Assembly (NCBI RefSeq): GCF_003265705.1
Contig: NW_020312858.1
Span: 6,398,653 to 6,462,652, forward strand
Length of the DNA: 64,000 nucleotides
Direction: 5' to 3'
Source of the DNA: Callorhinus ursinus
Taxonomy: Eukaryota; Chordata; Mammalia; Carnivora; Otariidae
In this document: piece after piece, positions 46,806 through 60,043 of the stretch
How the letters are laid out: each line of letters begins with the position of its first letter
How positions within the stretch are numbered: the first letter of the stretch is position 1
Made by a program: the position numbers and the translations under genes
Notes under the pieces: generated by a model
Told to the model about the DNA's origin: nothing
What the model saw: only the letters and a program-made list of their open reading frames with translations
The model's database searches: none

Positions 46806-49800
46806 ATTCATGGGGCTCTGAGGAGTTGGTCCATTCCTTTATTCATCGGAGAAACATGTATCGAGTGCTCTGCATTTCAGCAGCCCCTCTGCTAGGTGCG
46901 GGGGGCATCGGAGTCTCAGATTTTAAGACAAGACACCTAGGACTCCTTCCTGCCTTTGTGGAGCTTGGGGCTGGGCGGTCACATCCCGACCCTGGGCGAT
47001 GGAAGCCTTCCTGGGATCCTCCTGAGTCTCTTGTGGCTCCTCCATCTTCCTGATTTTCTGCAGTTCTGCAAGGCGAAGGGAATGTGTGAGGGGGGCAGAG
47101 GTGTTCTGGGAAGTCTGGGGCCAGATGCTGCCATAGAAAGCCCAGCGGGATGGAAAACAGAACAGAATGAGACGGAAAGAACTGTCTGTCCAGGTAAAGA
47201 GGAAGCCTGGAGGGCCTGGTTACCTGTGGGGAGTTTATATACTGGGAAGCCTGATATGGGGGGTGGGGGAAGAGAAAAGCTCCCTGGACTTATCAGAAGA
47301 TACCATATATTACAATGGAAAGGACCTTGAACAAATAGTCGTTCTTTCATTTCTTCCGTTTTGATTTCTGTAACCTGGGTGTCAGCCAACCCCTTGGGGC
47401 TGGGATAAGGTGGCCTCGAATCCCACTTCCATGGCTCTCTCTGGGGCCTCCCCCAGTTCTCATAATCGCTCTGACTCACGGCCTCCTGCTCCGAAATCTG
47501 CAGTCTTCGTTCCCAACCATATTGATTTCGACGTCAGACAAGGCTCCTTCACTTCTTCTTACCAAACAAATCCATGGACACACAAACCCAAACAACCACA
47601 ACAAACACTCAGGCATGTGCTTAGGTCAAACTGAAGAGGAAGTGTTTCCATCCCAGGAACAGGAACAAATTTAAAGGGATAAGAGAAGCCCCATTCCCCA
47701 AATTCTTTGGGATCCTTCAGGCTGCCCCTTCCCTCCTCCTCCCCCCACACTCTGCCTTCTCCCGTTACCCTCCCTCCCTCCTCCATGCTGTAAGAAAAGT
47801 TAATACATCTCCCCCCTTGCCTCAAGTAAAACAAACTCCCCACCTTGGGGTTATCCAAGCCTACGAGGAACTTAGCAAGGATTTTCCCACACAGAGATAG
47901 TTACCTCCCTCTAAGGAATTCTCACTCCCACTGCTTGGATAGCAATGGTTTCTACCTCATTACGATCCTTTCAATACAATAGACACTAATGGATCCCCTT
48001 GGTTATGGTTTCCATTACCCTCCCCCATAACTAATTCGGAATTTACTTTATTTCTTGGGGCTACAAGTTTGCTCAAGTAGAAATCTTGCCCACTTCTCAG
48101 GCTTCTTTGGAGCATTAAGTGAAGTCATGGCTGTGAGAGTTTCTGGATACCCCCAAGCATAAACAGCCATTTATCAGTTCTTCCAACCTGGGCCCATTTA
48201 TCACGATTCATTTCTATAAGGATCACATTCTGGCTCCTAGCAAGACTTCTTCTCTGTAAGTTTACTTGACTCCTCACTCATTTCATGGCAAGGTTTATCA
48301 CTCCTTTCTTGAGGCTTCAAGAGTAAGAGTATACACTTCAGAGTATTATTTCCCAGCTGGGTTATTATTATTAGTGTGGCTGCAAAGTTTCTTGAGAAAC
48401 TCAAACTCTGTTTAATTACTGTAGGGAATCAGAAAGAATGGCAAAGTAAATTTCACCTCTTTTCCCTCTGGAAGAACAACCAAGCCCATGAATCTCAAAG
48501 ATGCAAGATCTCCTTGATCCCAGGGGGAATCAGGACTTCTGGCTCAGGACTGAGCTTTATTGAGGCTGGCTTGCCTGATAGTAACTCCCTCTGGGGGCAA
48601 GTTCCTGGAGGTGTGGGTTCCTATATCCACTGAACATGGAAGATGGTGTGACTTCTGTTGGGGCTAAGAAGTGGCTACCTGCTAGGTGGACGGCTGTTCC
48701 TTCAGCCCGTTCGGCATCCATTCCCCCTGCTTCTGCTAATAGGACTACAACATTCTTTGGGGAACCACTCTTCCCCAATACTCAGTCAATGAGCTTCCCA
48801 GGGGTTGACTTCCTTGTCATTTCCAAGGACAGACATGGGACCATGTGGCCAATCAGAATGTCTCCCATATTTCCAGCCTCAGGTTCAAGGTTGGATCAGG
48901 ACTAAAGCCAGACAAGAAGGCTCAGTTTCTCACACTGGGTAAGTCTTACTCATCTTTTGAGACCAGGAACCAGGAGTTGCTTCCCACTCTCTACTCCCAC
49001 AGAGTGCTGTGCTGCCCCATCCTAGAACCCATCACACTGTTCTCCTTTCTTGTCTGCCTTCCTCAAGGCTGTGAAGTGCAGGGACAAAGATAATTTTTAA
49101 CTTAACGCATGATAGGTAAATGGGCCCAGAATAGCTACTCCATCAATTTCCATTAAATGGTGGTTGGGGAGGGGTTGTGAGGGAGGGAAGTTCAATCCTG
49201 GTAATGGGGAGGGTCAGGCTGAGCAAGGACAGGGCCAGTGGTTCCGGATTTTGTATAGATCACACTTCAGATCTGATCTCCAAAAAGCCTTATTAAGAGA
49301 GCAGCAAAACCGAGAATTGCAGTGATGTCTCCGGCAGACCTCCCAGCTCCCATTAATGACCCTTATAATAGCTTTTCATTGCCTTCTCTTTCCTTAAGAA
49401 AGTCTCACATTGTCATCCAGGCCTGTTAAACGTTCTGTGGGCCCATTATCAAAATAGCATTTTCAGCTTCACTGAACACATGTAGGAAATGTCGTCGTGT
49501 TTAAAAAAAAAAAAACAAAAAACAAAAAACAACTATGAGAATAAGCACAGATTGTATTGGGGTAATTATCTCCTCTCCAACAGCCTTTTGGAAAAAGAGG
49601 ATATTTCTAATTTTTGGAAAGCCGTACGTCCAAAGGGTACATCGTCAATGAGATTAGCAGTGCTGCCATGGAAACCTGACATCAAGTCAATTCCTCCTCC
49701 ATCTCTGCCCTCCACCTCTCTGGCCAAGCCCTCTGTCCCTGTAAGATAGAGGGAAGTCACCCAGGTTTCTGACGGATGCCGGCTGCGAGGGTCATTTCTC

Positions 49801-50628
49801 ACTGCATTTCTATAGGAGTATGAAGTCAGCCTCTCACTCTGAGTGGTGGGCGGGTCCCACACTTGTGATGATGACACTGGGGTTCAACCAGGGTCACCCT
49901 GGGTTAAGGGCTGGTGCAGAGCCACGGATGTGCTGCAGGCAAAGGTGGGTCCTCGGGCACTGAATATGCACAGCAGAAGACTCAAGGTCTTTGGCCGATT
50001 TTATGTCAGCCGTTTTATGACACCAGCTCCGAGTGACGTTCTCACTGTCCCTGCAGGTCCTTCGGCCACTAAGCAGCAGTGCAGGCTCTGCATTCTGCTT
50101 TTGCAAGCTCCAGTGTCCTCGTCTGCAAACTCTGAGGGACAGCGCCCACCTCAGCTTTAGAAGGAAGGATCGAAGCCATCAGAAGATGCAAATATGCATA
50201 ATGGCTGCTCAGAAAAGGCCACCTCTGTTCAGGTCACTGTCTTGACATCTTCCTACGCTCCTGTCTGATCTGAAGGGGACCCCGCCTGGGTGGCTCCAGA
50301 TGTCCAGGCCCAGTGAGGAATGTGGGCACATCATGCAATGATAGGCAAACTGTGAAGTATACAGAGGAAGGCACGGGCTTGGCTTTGTGGAGCCAGAGAA
50401 TCGTCCTCGAGGGGGTGGTAAGGGAGCTGTGCCTGGGACGAAGGACAGGCATTCCCCAGAAGACAGAGGAACAGGTTCCTGGGCAGAGGGGTCAAGTGGT
50501 ATTTTGTGGGTATGTGGGGCAGATGAGGGTGGGGAACAAGGTTGGACACAGCCGCCACGTGCATTGGATGGCATCCCATGACAGCGGCTAACGGTGGGTT
50601 AGGGGTCTCAGGCTCCATGGGCTTGCAG
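46806..50628. other. No gene seen
   Basis: About 46830-46975 is an old 'tttattcatcggagaaacatgtatcgagtgc' relic. The 166-codon minus frame 47479-46979 and the 121-codon minus frame 50574-50209 are unrecognised. About 48050-48900 looks like decayed repeat but I cannot name it. An A-rich run lies at 49502-49530. Confidence 0.4.
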
Positions 50629-50629
50629 A

Positions 50630-50760
50630 TTGCTTGGTGAGTTTGTTAAAAATGTAGCACCCTGGGGTGGGGCTCAGGAATCTACCTTTTCTGCCACCTC
50701 CTGGATGACATCATGCAGGTGGTCAGAGGCAGCCCTGGAGAACAGAGCTACAGGTGAATG
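50630..50760. mobile_element. MER5-like hAT relic
   Basis: ggtgagtttgttaaaaatgtagcaccctggggtggggctcaggaatctacc and gtggtcagaggcagccctggagaacag follow the MER5A layout. Confidence 0.55.
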
Positions 50761-51599
50761 AGAGTGAATGCAGGGCTTGGGCTCAGGCGGTTCCTTCCCC
50801 TCAGGTGCAGGAGCAGGGTCTGGGGTCTCAGGATCCTGGGCGTGGGGTATGCTAGCATGAGAGCTCTTGAGGGGGTCATCTGAGAAACAGCAAGTTGGGG
50901 GAGCCCCGGAATAAGAACCCCAGATAGGTGATCACAACTCTGTTAGGAATCACCAGGTGCTGGGCAGAGAGATTCCGTTCCGGGGGTTTCAATGGTGAGA
51001 CACGAGCTGGAGCGGAGAGGAATGTTGGAAGGGGGGGGCGTGAGGAGCAATCATCAGGAGCAATTTCTGCATGATGGGACTGTAGCAGCAGCCTGGAGGC
51101 TTTAGGAGGGGAGAAAAAAAAATAGCACATACTAAGTACCTGACATTATTCTAAGGACTTATTAACCCATTTAATTCCCATAACTGCTCTAATTAGAAAA
51201 AAATAGAGAGAGTTATTCTCAATTAATAGACAAAGAAACTGAGTCCCAGAAAGTAATTTGCTCAATGAGTAAGTCGTGGAGGAGAGACCCAAATCATCCA
51301 GACCCAGGGAGTCCAGCTCGTGGGGCCGCATCTTCCACCTTGTGCATCAGCTGGGCCTTAGACCGTGCACACGGTCCCAGCTCTGCACAGAGGGGGCCTG
51401 GCTGGCCTGGCTGGGGCCAGGCTGGAGACCGGGAGGCCAGGGAGGGCTGGGACCCTAGCCCAGCTCAAAGACCCCACAGACTGGATACGGCACCAGGCAA
51501 GGTCTTGGGCAGAGCCTAACTGAACTGGAAACACCTTGAAGATGGAGTGGATAGCACCTGGTGGTTGTGGGCTTTGTGGGGGCCTCTGAGGGACTGACC

Positions 51600-51725
51600 C
51601 TGGAAATGGGTCTTTTCAGTGCATCACTCAGAACCCCAGGGTCACCTGGGAGATCTTTGGTGAGAAAGCAAGGACCTTATGCTCAAAACTTGGGGCACAG
51701 AAGAAGGAGTTGAGAACCATACGGG
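51600..51725. mobile_element. MER5-like hAT relic
   Basis: gcatcactcagaaccccagggtcacctgggagatctttgg, then ggggcacagaagaaggagttgagaacc. Weak but ordered match. Confidence 0.4.
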
Positions 51726-53024
51726 GCAACACAGAGTTGCCAGGAGAAAGGGTTGAGGCTGCTCTCTCTTACTTAACAAGGGCTGGGAGGCAACCCCTCA
51801 AGTGCACAACGCAGCCCCTGAAGCTCTCGGGAGGGCAGGGCTCTGGCGAGCAGGCTTACTCCCCCAGCACAGCGTCTCCAGCCAGACCCTTCAAAGCACA
51901 ACCCACCTTACCTTGCAAGGCAGACACACGTTCAAAGTGCAGGTTCCCTTGCTTCTTGACCCTATGAGTGGGTTGCTTTACTTCTCTGAACTTTGGGTTC
52001 CTTATCTGTGAAGTGGGCATAATAACAGACTGTGGATTGGCGTGGCTGCCTTGTGGGTCTGGTGGAGGGGAAGGTGAAAGCATTTTCCACACAGGTGAGA
52101 GGAGGTGGAGAGCAAGTTGCCTCTGGGGCCCTGGCAGCAAGCATCCCTTTCATTGGGGGTGGGGGTGGGGTGCTTCTGTGAGCCAGCAAGGCGGTGATGC
52201 CTGTAGAGGGGATCTATACTAATTGGGAGAACCCACTGGGAATTTCTGGCGAGTTACAGGATGAGCCACGTTGAAGATGCTTAAAAGCTGAGTGTTTGGG
52301 CGTGTGTCTGTGCTGGTGTTCCGTGTGTGAAGTCACAGTGAATAATAATTGGTCGCTTCGTGTTTTCCACCCTGGGTGACAAGCAAGGAGGTGGGGACAG
52401 CCAGTCAATATGCGAAACAGCCCACAAACTTCTGCTGTGGGCTCCGAGTGAGCACAACCCCACCCCCAGCCCTGCCAAGGCCCCTGGCAGCCGCAAGGGT
52501 GGTCCGTGGAGTGCAGGGAGGAGAGGAGAGTGGGCTGGGCAGGAGTGCAGGCCGGGATAAGGGTTTGGGTCCTTATCCTAAGCACACTGGGAATTCACTG
52601 ACGTGCTTTCAGCTAAGGGGCTGTATGATCAGTTTTGTGTTTCAGAAAGCTTCAGGCTGCCACGGAGGGAATGGATTAAAGTGGGGTAATTCATGTCACA
52701 GACTTTGCTCCGGAGTCAGACTATAGTAAGTGCTCAGGAAACATTATCCAGTTGCTGTTATTAATCTTTTAGCTGCCAGGTGCCTGGAGGAACGTGGATG
52801 GCAGCTCAGCAAATGAGCCTGAAGTGCTTCCTCTCTCCAACAAAGGGACAGGCTGCTTCCAGGCTCCTTGGCCAGGCTGGGTTAGCCTGGCATCTTCCCA
52901 TCTGTAGCTATGGAGGGTCAAGAAAGAGGCCCAGCCAGGCCTGAGATAGGAGTGAGCAAAAGCTTCCAGTGTGGAGGGCGGGGCTGAACACTGCCAGGAA
53001 GCTCCGGCAGTGACAGCGTGCGCT

Positions 53025-53049
53025 GGGGGGGGGGGGGGGGGGGGGGGGG
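53025..53049. repeat. Poly-G run of 25
   Basis: Twenty-five consecutive Gs followed by agtcgggggagg. Such tracts are polymorphic and error-prone in assembly, and can form G-quadruplexes. Confidence 0.9.
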
Positions 53050-55499
53050 AGTCGGGGGAGGAAGGGATTCTTGCCTTGCTAGCTTGGGCCCAGTTCACAG
53101 CCCTCCTGCTGGTCTCGGCCATTTGACTGCCCATACAGCTGGATTCACTGTGTGTGTATTGGGGGGCGGGGTGCAGAGGGGGCTCTGGCTTCCCAGATGG
53201 GAAGAAGGAAAGGCCCACAGGGACAAACGCTGCCCTCCAGGGAGGGAGCTCAGCTGGGATTACAGACCTCTTGGGCTGATTTAGAAACTCCAGTGGGGAA
53301 ATGGGTCGTCCTGCAACACCTACCAGGCTTTGCCCAGGACCACCAGTAGCAGCTTCCCTGAGACCAGAACTCCCAGCAACAGTGCTGCGGACTCCTCGCT
53401 GTTCTCCATTTGATCCTAAACGCTGACCGATCCTCTGTCTAACCTACTTCCAAATTCTCTGTTCCACACAGCAGCCATGAAGCACATGGGCTTTCTGAGC
53501 ACTTGAAAGTGGCTCATTCCACTGGAGATGTGCTACGAATATAAAGTTACACACTGAATTTCAAAAACTTAGTACAAAATAAGTAATGTTAATAATGTCC
53601 CGTATTGGTTACATGTTGAGCTGATAATACTTTGGCTACGTTATATTAAATAATATCTATTATTAAAATGGACTTTACCTGTTTGCTGTTTGATGTCTTT
53701 TTAAACGGAGCCCCTAAAATTTTAAACTAGCCTATCTTCCTGGCATTGTATGTCTATTGGATAGAACTGATCTAGGGTTTAACTAGGTGAAAATGGTCCA
53801 ATAAGACAAAGACAAAAAAAGATCCTTTGAGCTCTCTCTAGGGCATAAATAAATGAGAAGGGCAAATGAATCCCCCTGACTGGTGACCTGTTCATAGGGG
53901 TCTCCAATGCCTTGAGGTGGTGGGTGGGGAAAGTACCAGCAGGTGAGCCTCCTCTGAGTGCAATGAATGTGGGGATGTACACCTAGGAATGCTGTTAGGA
54001 GGAGATTAAGTGAGGGAATGTATGGAAATCTCCCAGTGGAGTGCTTGGCACTCAGAGGCATCAGCATTCTTCTCTTCCTTTCAACAAGGAAATTTCAGAA
54101 CTGGGAGGATCTTTTGGAAATGAGGGCTGAGCATCCCTCTGGTTCTTTGGATTCATTCACCATTCTTTGAGCTGGTTAGAATGGTAAACCAGGTGGACAG
54201 GGTCCCTGCCATCGTGGAGAAGAGCCACCCTCATAACCTACAGTGGTGCATGTGTACACTGGAGGCTCGGGGGTGGAGCCGTGTGCTTTCCTGGCAAATG
54301 ACAGGAGCTCTTTCTGCCTTCCTAGCATGTCTCTCAGCTCTACTTCCATCTCATCAGGCTGGCCATGCCCCTTGGAAGCAGCTGAAACCCTCCCCAACCC
54401 ATGCACTCGTAACCAGCACTCTTTGTCAACACCTGTGAGGCTCAGCACTGCAATTTCTATAAAGCCAGGCTGAAGGGAACCAGGTAGTGAGAGCTGGTTC
54501 CTATCATACCTCATTCTGTCTCCAGCTCTTGAGGTCCACTGAATGCCATGCCGGTACTCCTCTGGGATTTCTCTCAGTTAATGCTGATCCCCAAGCAATG
54601 AGGGCCTCTTGTCTGGCCGTTCACCTTCCTGCCCAGCAAGTCTGAGCTTCCGGGGAAAACAACGAGAAGAGAAAGCAGACCACTGGGATCTGCAAATGGG
54701 CAAATGGTGTCTCAGTGTGGCGATTCTCTGAGCACAGGCAGAAATGTAGCCAGATGGGAATGTTAGCGTGAGGGGCCATGAGGCCCACCATCATCCTCGT
54801 GATGGCGTGTGTTGAAACCCTGGAGTGCACTGGATACATTGCAAATATTATTAACTTGAATCCTCCTCCAACCCTTTGGGGTAAATTAAATCCAATGTCG
54901 TACAGATCTTACCAGACTCACTCATGGTCTCACAGGCAGTGACAGAGCCTGTTTTTAAATCCAAGTCTCTTTTCCTAAGAACCCTATACCAGATACTCCA
55001 CACGCTACATGCATGGACAGATGGTTCCCAAGAATATTCCCTGCCATTATCTATTTCATTTGTCCAAGATGCAGGAGCACAGGCTGAAAAGAACATGTAG
55101 GGGACAATGTCTGAGTCCTTTTGTGCCTGCCCAACCCACATCGCTGTGCCTTCCCTTCTTCTCTGCTCTTTGCCCGGACTGGGTGGATTCACATGGTCAG
55201 TCTCTGGGACACAGAAGTATTCATGTTGCTTTCCAGCTTCAAACTTCCCAGGAGGAAGAGATGACTTAAGAGAGTTCACTCTTATTCCATGCCGTTGTCA
55301 AGGAAGTTGTTGAGAAAATTAAATGCGAATGATGTTTGAACCTGGCTCAAAGTAGGGCACAAATTAATGGCACGATCACTTTTAAAGAGATGGTGTAAGT
55401 GGATGCTCCCCACGGAAGGCCTGGCTTATAGAAGGTGCTTCAATAGATTCTTTTTGGAGAGATAAGCTGTTACAGACTAGTGTCACCTTAGCAAGGATG

Positions 55500-55665
55500 G
55501 AGTCTGTGGTTCCTAATCTTGGATGTGTGGTGGAGTCATTGGGAGATCTTGTGAAAATGCAGACTTCTGTCTGTCATTCAGGTCTCCTTCCTGCTCCTCC
55601 GATTCAGTCAGTCATGGCTGGAGTCCCAGACACTGCACTTTTCATAAGCTCTTGAGGAGATTTTG
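55500..55665. mobile_element. MER5-like hAT relic
   Basis: gtctgtggttcctaatcttggatgtgtggtggagtcattgggagatcttgtgaaaatgcag with agttttcata-like right part ataagctcttgaggagattttgatg. Confidence 0.6.
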
Positions 55666-55934
55666 ATGTGGGTGTTCCCTTTGGTCACCCTTTTGGCAGT
55701 TAGGCCAGAGAGCCTGGAACACAGGTGTAGTAACTCATGCTGGCAGAGGTGACCAGGGACCAGAGGTATGAGCCTGGATGGAGGCATAGAGGGAATTCCA
55801 GGAAATGGGGTGGGGGTGGGGGCAGGATGGTCTTGGGAGTGAGGAGAAGACGCTCCAAGGGGAATGCACCTACTTCCGGCGAGTCGATCCTTTTTTGCTT
55901 GGGAGTCCTCACACCTTTGATGTACTCTCCCTGC

Positions 55935-56120
55935 TCTGCTAAAATAAATTTAAGATCTGGTTCAGCAGTGACCTCCTCTAGGAATCCTGCCTTCAGCCCC
56001 TAAGATAATTTAGTCACTTGGCATGTCTATCACAAGATGATCTCTTTCATTTCTGTATCCCCAATGACCAAAGCAGGGCTGGCATGTAGGGGCTTAATCA
56101 ATCAATGATTGAATGGCTTG
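55935..56120 (+). mobile_element. L2 LINE 3' fragment
   Basis: agtgacctcctctaggaatcctgccttcagcccc ... caaagcagggctggcatgtaggggcttaatcaatcaatgattgaatgg. Confidence 0.6.
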
Positions 56121-56844
56121 TCTGTTTTCAGAACAACTAGCAGGGACATTGAGGGGTTAAGCTTTACCAGCACTACTCATTTTGTGCAAGGCTGCTGAGG
56201 GCATGCTATCGGCAATGGGGTAAGATCCCCCCATCTTGTAGGTTTAGAACTGCTGGTCAACACGTGATCTGGGGGAAAGGCTGAAATATTCCTGCTCAAG
56301 TGGAAATTGTGTGGAGATGGGTCAGTGGGGAAAGGATGGGGAGAACTAGTCAGTGTTAAAGTACAAAGAGAAAAAGAAAGAAGGGGGGAGGGAGGGGAAG
56401 GGGGAGAGGGAGAGACTTGATACCACTGTCATTCTGTGTCTAAAACAAAATAATGTGCATTATCATCATAGAACATTCAGAGAAGCCCCTGTTTATAAAA
56501 ATTAAGATTCGAACCCTGGAATGTCAGCTAAGTTGTCCAAAGCCACGCCATCTGTGAAGGGACAAAGTCAGGATTTGAATCAATAATTTTGACTCCAAGT
56601 CTGGTTCTCTGTCTTCTGCAACACATGGAAAGCAAAATGAGTAGCACGTTTGCTCTGTTGCTAATTTCCCATTTCTGTAGCCATATGGGATTCCGCCGTT
56701 GAGTGATTCCAATTTTGGAATTCTTTGTCTTTTTTTTTTTTGCCATTCATCTCAAGTAAAACCCCAGAATCTTTCTCAACACCGTGTTTCTGGAACATAT
56801 CACCTTCCTATAAGATTTAGCATTTAAGATCAGATTTGCTTGTT

Positions 56845-57044
56845 TGGGTTTTTTTTAGATTTTATTTATTTATTTGACAGAGAGAGAGACACAGCGAGAG
56901 AGGGAACACAAGTAGGGGGAGTGGGAGAGGGAGAAGCAGGCTTCCCGTGGAGCAGGGAGCCCGATGTGGGGCTCGATGCCAGGACCCTGGGATCATGACC
57001 CCAGCCGAAGGCAGATGCTTAACGACTGAGCCACCCAGGCACCC
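56845..57044 (-). mobile_element. Carnivore SINE, minus orientation
   Basis: tttttttagattttatttatttatttgacagagagagagacacagcg, body, gccacccaggcacccc. Perfect 14-bp duplications cagatttgcttgtt at 56831-56844 and 57045-57058. Confidence 0.96.
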
Positions 57045-57133
57045 CAGATTTGCTTGTTATTTTGTTCAAGATTAACCTATTCCAGAACTCAGAGGAATTT
57101 ATTTCCAGTGGCCGTTCCATTTGAAAACTCTGG

Positions 57134-57297
57134 AGATCTATGTCTATGTCTGTCTATATCTATACAAAATCATTGTCTCATATCTTAAATTACATGATAA
57201 TATATGTCAATTGTGTCTCAATAAAGCTGGGAAAATAGTATTTGTCTTCTGCTAAATTAAAACAAATATAAAATACATAAAAAAAGAAAGAAAAAAA
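57134..57297 (+). mobile_element. Short L1 3' end insertion
   Basis: 164 bp ending tatgtcaattgtgtctcaataaagctgg and an A-rich tail. The ending is the older L1 type, not that of the full-length copy. Perfect 11-bp duplications gaaaactctgg at 57123-57133 and 57298-57308. Confidence 0.82.
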
Positions 57298-57308
57298 GAA
57301 AACTCTGG

Positions 57309-58107
57309 GCCCTGACTGCATTTATTGGAGGAAAGAAGGGAAAAAGAAAATGATAGTTTCAAGAAGAGTTTGCTTTTCTAAACCCAAACTGTGAAAAAGA
57401 CAGGAGTTACAGGGAAAGATTGCTGACTATATCAGCATGGAGGGCTGCCAATGATAATAATGGAGCAAAAATGAGATCAGTTGTTGTTACTACTGAGCGC
57501 TCACCTGAGCCAGGATTTAAGTAAGTGCAGTACGTGGGTTAATTCATGTGCCCTTTACTACAACTTTATGAAGTTTACAGAAGAGAAAATGGAACAGAGA
57601 AAAGCTGATTACTTTGCCCCAAGTCATGCACCTGCACAGTTAGAGCCTGGATTCCCCGCCAGGCTGCAGAGCTGAGGTCTTCACCAGTAAAACAAAGCAT
57701 GTGCAAATTTAGAAGGGATAGGCACGTTCAGTTACCCTACACACAGGGTGGTTTGCCCTCCACCCCCACTCGGGAAAGGTCAGGGAATTATGGGATGGGG
57801 GTGGAGCTCCTCATCCTGGCATCCTCATGGTTTATTCAGAAGTTAGTCATGATTTGCTTCAGCCCTGGCCACTCCGGGTTCTGTTGTCATGGGCGAGGAG
57901 CCTTGTAACTGGGCACTGTGGAGAGGAAGTTAGCACATGCAGGAAATGACTGCGCAGTGGATTTCTGGGACCCCAGGAACAGTGATGTGAGCTCCTGCCC
58001 TTCTCTTCCTTCTGCCTCCATGGTGGCGGGGGGGGGGGGGCGGAGGAGAATAGGCATTCAACATCTCTCTGTTCGGGGTTCATGCAGGGCAGTTGATTGA
58101 TTGATTG
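57309..58107. other. No gene seen; MIR-like relic and poly-G 13
   Basis: About 57480-57620 resembles MIR (tactgagcgctcacctgagccaggatttaagtaagtgc ... aagtttacagaagagaaaatggaac). A run of 13 Gs lies at 58028-58040. Confidence 0.45.
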
Positions 58108-58316
58108 GTTGATTTTTATTTTAGAGAGAGAGAAAGAGAGCAGGTGTGCTCGCCAGCCGGGGGAGGGGCAGAGGAAGAGGGAGAGAAAGAATCCCAAGCA
58201 GACTCCAAGCTGAGTGTGGGGCCTGACTTGGGGCTTGGTCTCACGACCCTGAGATCATGACCTGAGCTGAAATCAAGAATTTGATGCTTAACTGACTGAG
58301 CCACTCAGGTGCCCCC
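58108..58316 (-). mobile_element. Older carnivore SINE, minus orientation
   Basis: gatttttattttagagagagagaaag, body with cctgagatcatgacctgagctgaaatcaag, gagccactcaggtgccccc. A clear target-site duplication was not found; its right end abuts the micro-L1 duplication. Confidence 0.88.
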
Positions 58317-58335
58317 AGATATCCCCATTTTTTAA

Positions 58336-58360
58336 AAAATTTTTTATTGTTATGTTAATC
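58336..58360 (-). mobile_element. 25-bp micro-insertion matching the extreme L1 3' end
   Basis: aaaattttttattgttatgttaatc matches the terminal 3' sequence of the full-length L1 (10971 onward) in minus orientation. It lies between perfect direct repeats agatatccccattttttaa at 58317-58335 and 58361-58379, the arrangement expected of a hyper-truncated L1 insertion. Confidence 0.75.
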
Positions 58361-58379
58361 AGATATCCCCATTTTTTAA

Positions 58380-60043
58380 CGTGAGCAAGCTGAGGTTTGG
58401 AGAGCAGAGAGGCGAACTTGGTTCTGTCTGACTCTACATTGGGTCCACACAGGGAGAAACCAGGCCTGAGCATCAGTGAGGGGAAACCAACAAGGAACCA
58501 ATCCTCAGAGACTGTGAGGGCCAACACATTCCAGTGAAATAATTTTTGGCATTTAGAGCCAATTTTGGATTTAGCTTCCCTGGGCCTCTGTTTCTTCACC
58601 TTTCCTGGCTGGTTTTAGTGAGGGATAAATGCAAACGCATGTCCACAAACCTCAATATGAAAACTTTCTTCTACTTCCTGCCAAAATCAGGTTCAGTGTG
58701 CAATTACAAAATCTTTATTTCTCCTAGAATGGCAGGATTTTATAAAGATACCTATAGATAGATATATAGATATCGTGGCAGAAACTTGGTTGGCATAGCT
58801 GCCGGTTTAGGAGAACATAAACATATTGACAAACAACCCTCCCTGATATTTAAGATGAAGGTAGTTTTAGAGAATGCCGTGGGGGCTGGGGAGAGCATTT
58901 TCATTTTCTTGGATAATTTCCTGCACTGACTAAGGGGGATCAGCATGACAATTGGACTCCTCCTGACTTGAACACGCATGCTTTAGGGTGAGCAATTATA
59001 AAAAGGATCATCCCTTTCCCAGGGGCTTATATAGATCCTTAACACTAAGGTGTGGTCAGGAAGCGATTTCATATTCATCCAGGATCTTGTTAGGAACTCA
59101 GACTCTCGGGCCCCAGCCCAGACCTACTAAATCAGAATCTGCATTTTAACAAGATCCCCAGGTGATCTGTATGCACATTACAGACTGAGACATGCTGATG
59201 CAGACGGCTTTTTCTTTTTCCAATCCCTTAGCGTTGAGTGGACGTTTCCATTTAAAATTAGGTTACAGGCCTTTCAGGGAGTTACCTGCCTATGTAACAT
59301 TTCTGAGGTTAGGTGCCTAGAACACTGTTTGCCAAAGGTTTACAGGGGCAAGGAACCTCCAACCTTCACTGCTGTGATTCTCAGTCTGTTTTCCTTTGCT
59401 GCCTCAGAAATTGTTGATCATACATGTCTTGGGTAGAAAGATGCCTTCCCTAAGATGGAAAAAAAAGGTCTTCACTCCAGGAAGATGGATCAGTCCGAGT
59501 TTATGGCTATTTTTATTGCTCTGACTTAAGAAAATGCTGGAGGCCTTCTTAACTTTTGATGAAGGCAAACCAGTTTGGGCTCATGTTTGGAGCATCATCT
59601 GGCTTTTCCATGGGCCACCAAAGACCACAGAAGGAAAAGAAGAGAATTGACCCTTGATGGGGGTAAGAGGCGGAGAGGGTGGGGAGGACAGGAGAGTAGA
59701 GGGCAGAGTCTGAATGCCAGAGATCCAGAGTTGGCAAGAGGTAGAGAGTGAGGTGTCTGTTTGGGAGATGCTCTTGAGAGAAAGGGCTGAGAAAAAGAGA
59801 AGCCTCTGAGAAAAGGAGGATTTGGGTGCCTAGCACATATGTTGGGTTGGAGTTCCAGTCTTCTATGCTCTGGTCTTTATTATGAGTGCCCACGTGAGAT
59901 GACCCACACCCAGAGCCTTCACAGAAGTGGGAACATGACTTCCTTCCCCAGTGTTGTCTCTAGTCAGTGGGGATAATTCCTAACCCATGCCATGGGTTAC
60001 TCCTACCATAGGGTCTTTCCATAGGATCTCAATTTACAGATCT
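58380..60043. other. No gene seen; MER5-like relic at about 59090-59205
   Basis: The MER5-like part reads ggatcttgttaggaactcagactctcgggccccagcccagacctactaaatcagaatctgc. The 114-codon minus frame 59893-59549 is unrecognised. Confidence 0.5.

Larger units (their letters stand above)
50761..55499. other. GC-rich, no gene supported; poly-G run and old relics
   Basis: Frames of up to 149 codons (53218-52769, minus) exist, but that one reads through the complement of the poly-G run as a proline string and looks compositional. About 51120-51270 and 52000-52060 are MIR-like. About 54830-54990 carries a decayed MIR-type sequence. Confidence 0.45.

Noticed and set aside
52769..53284. Frames with proline or glycine strings
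   Set aside because: Translations of the 25-G run and surrounding GC-rich sequence.
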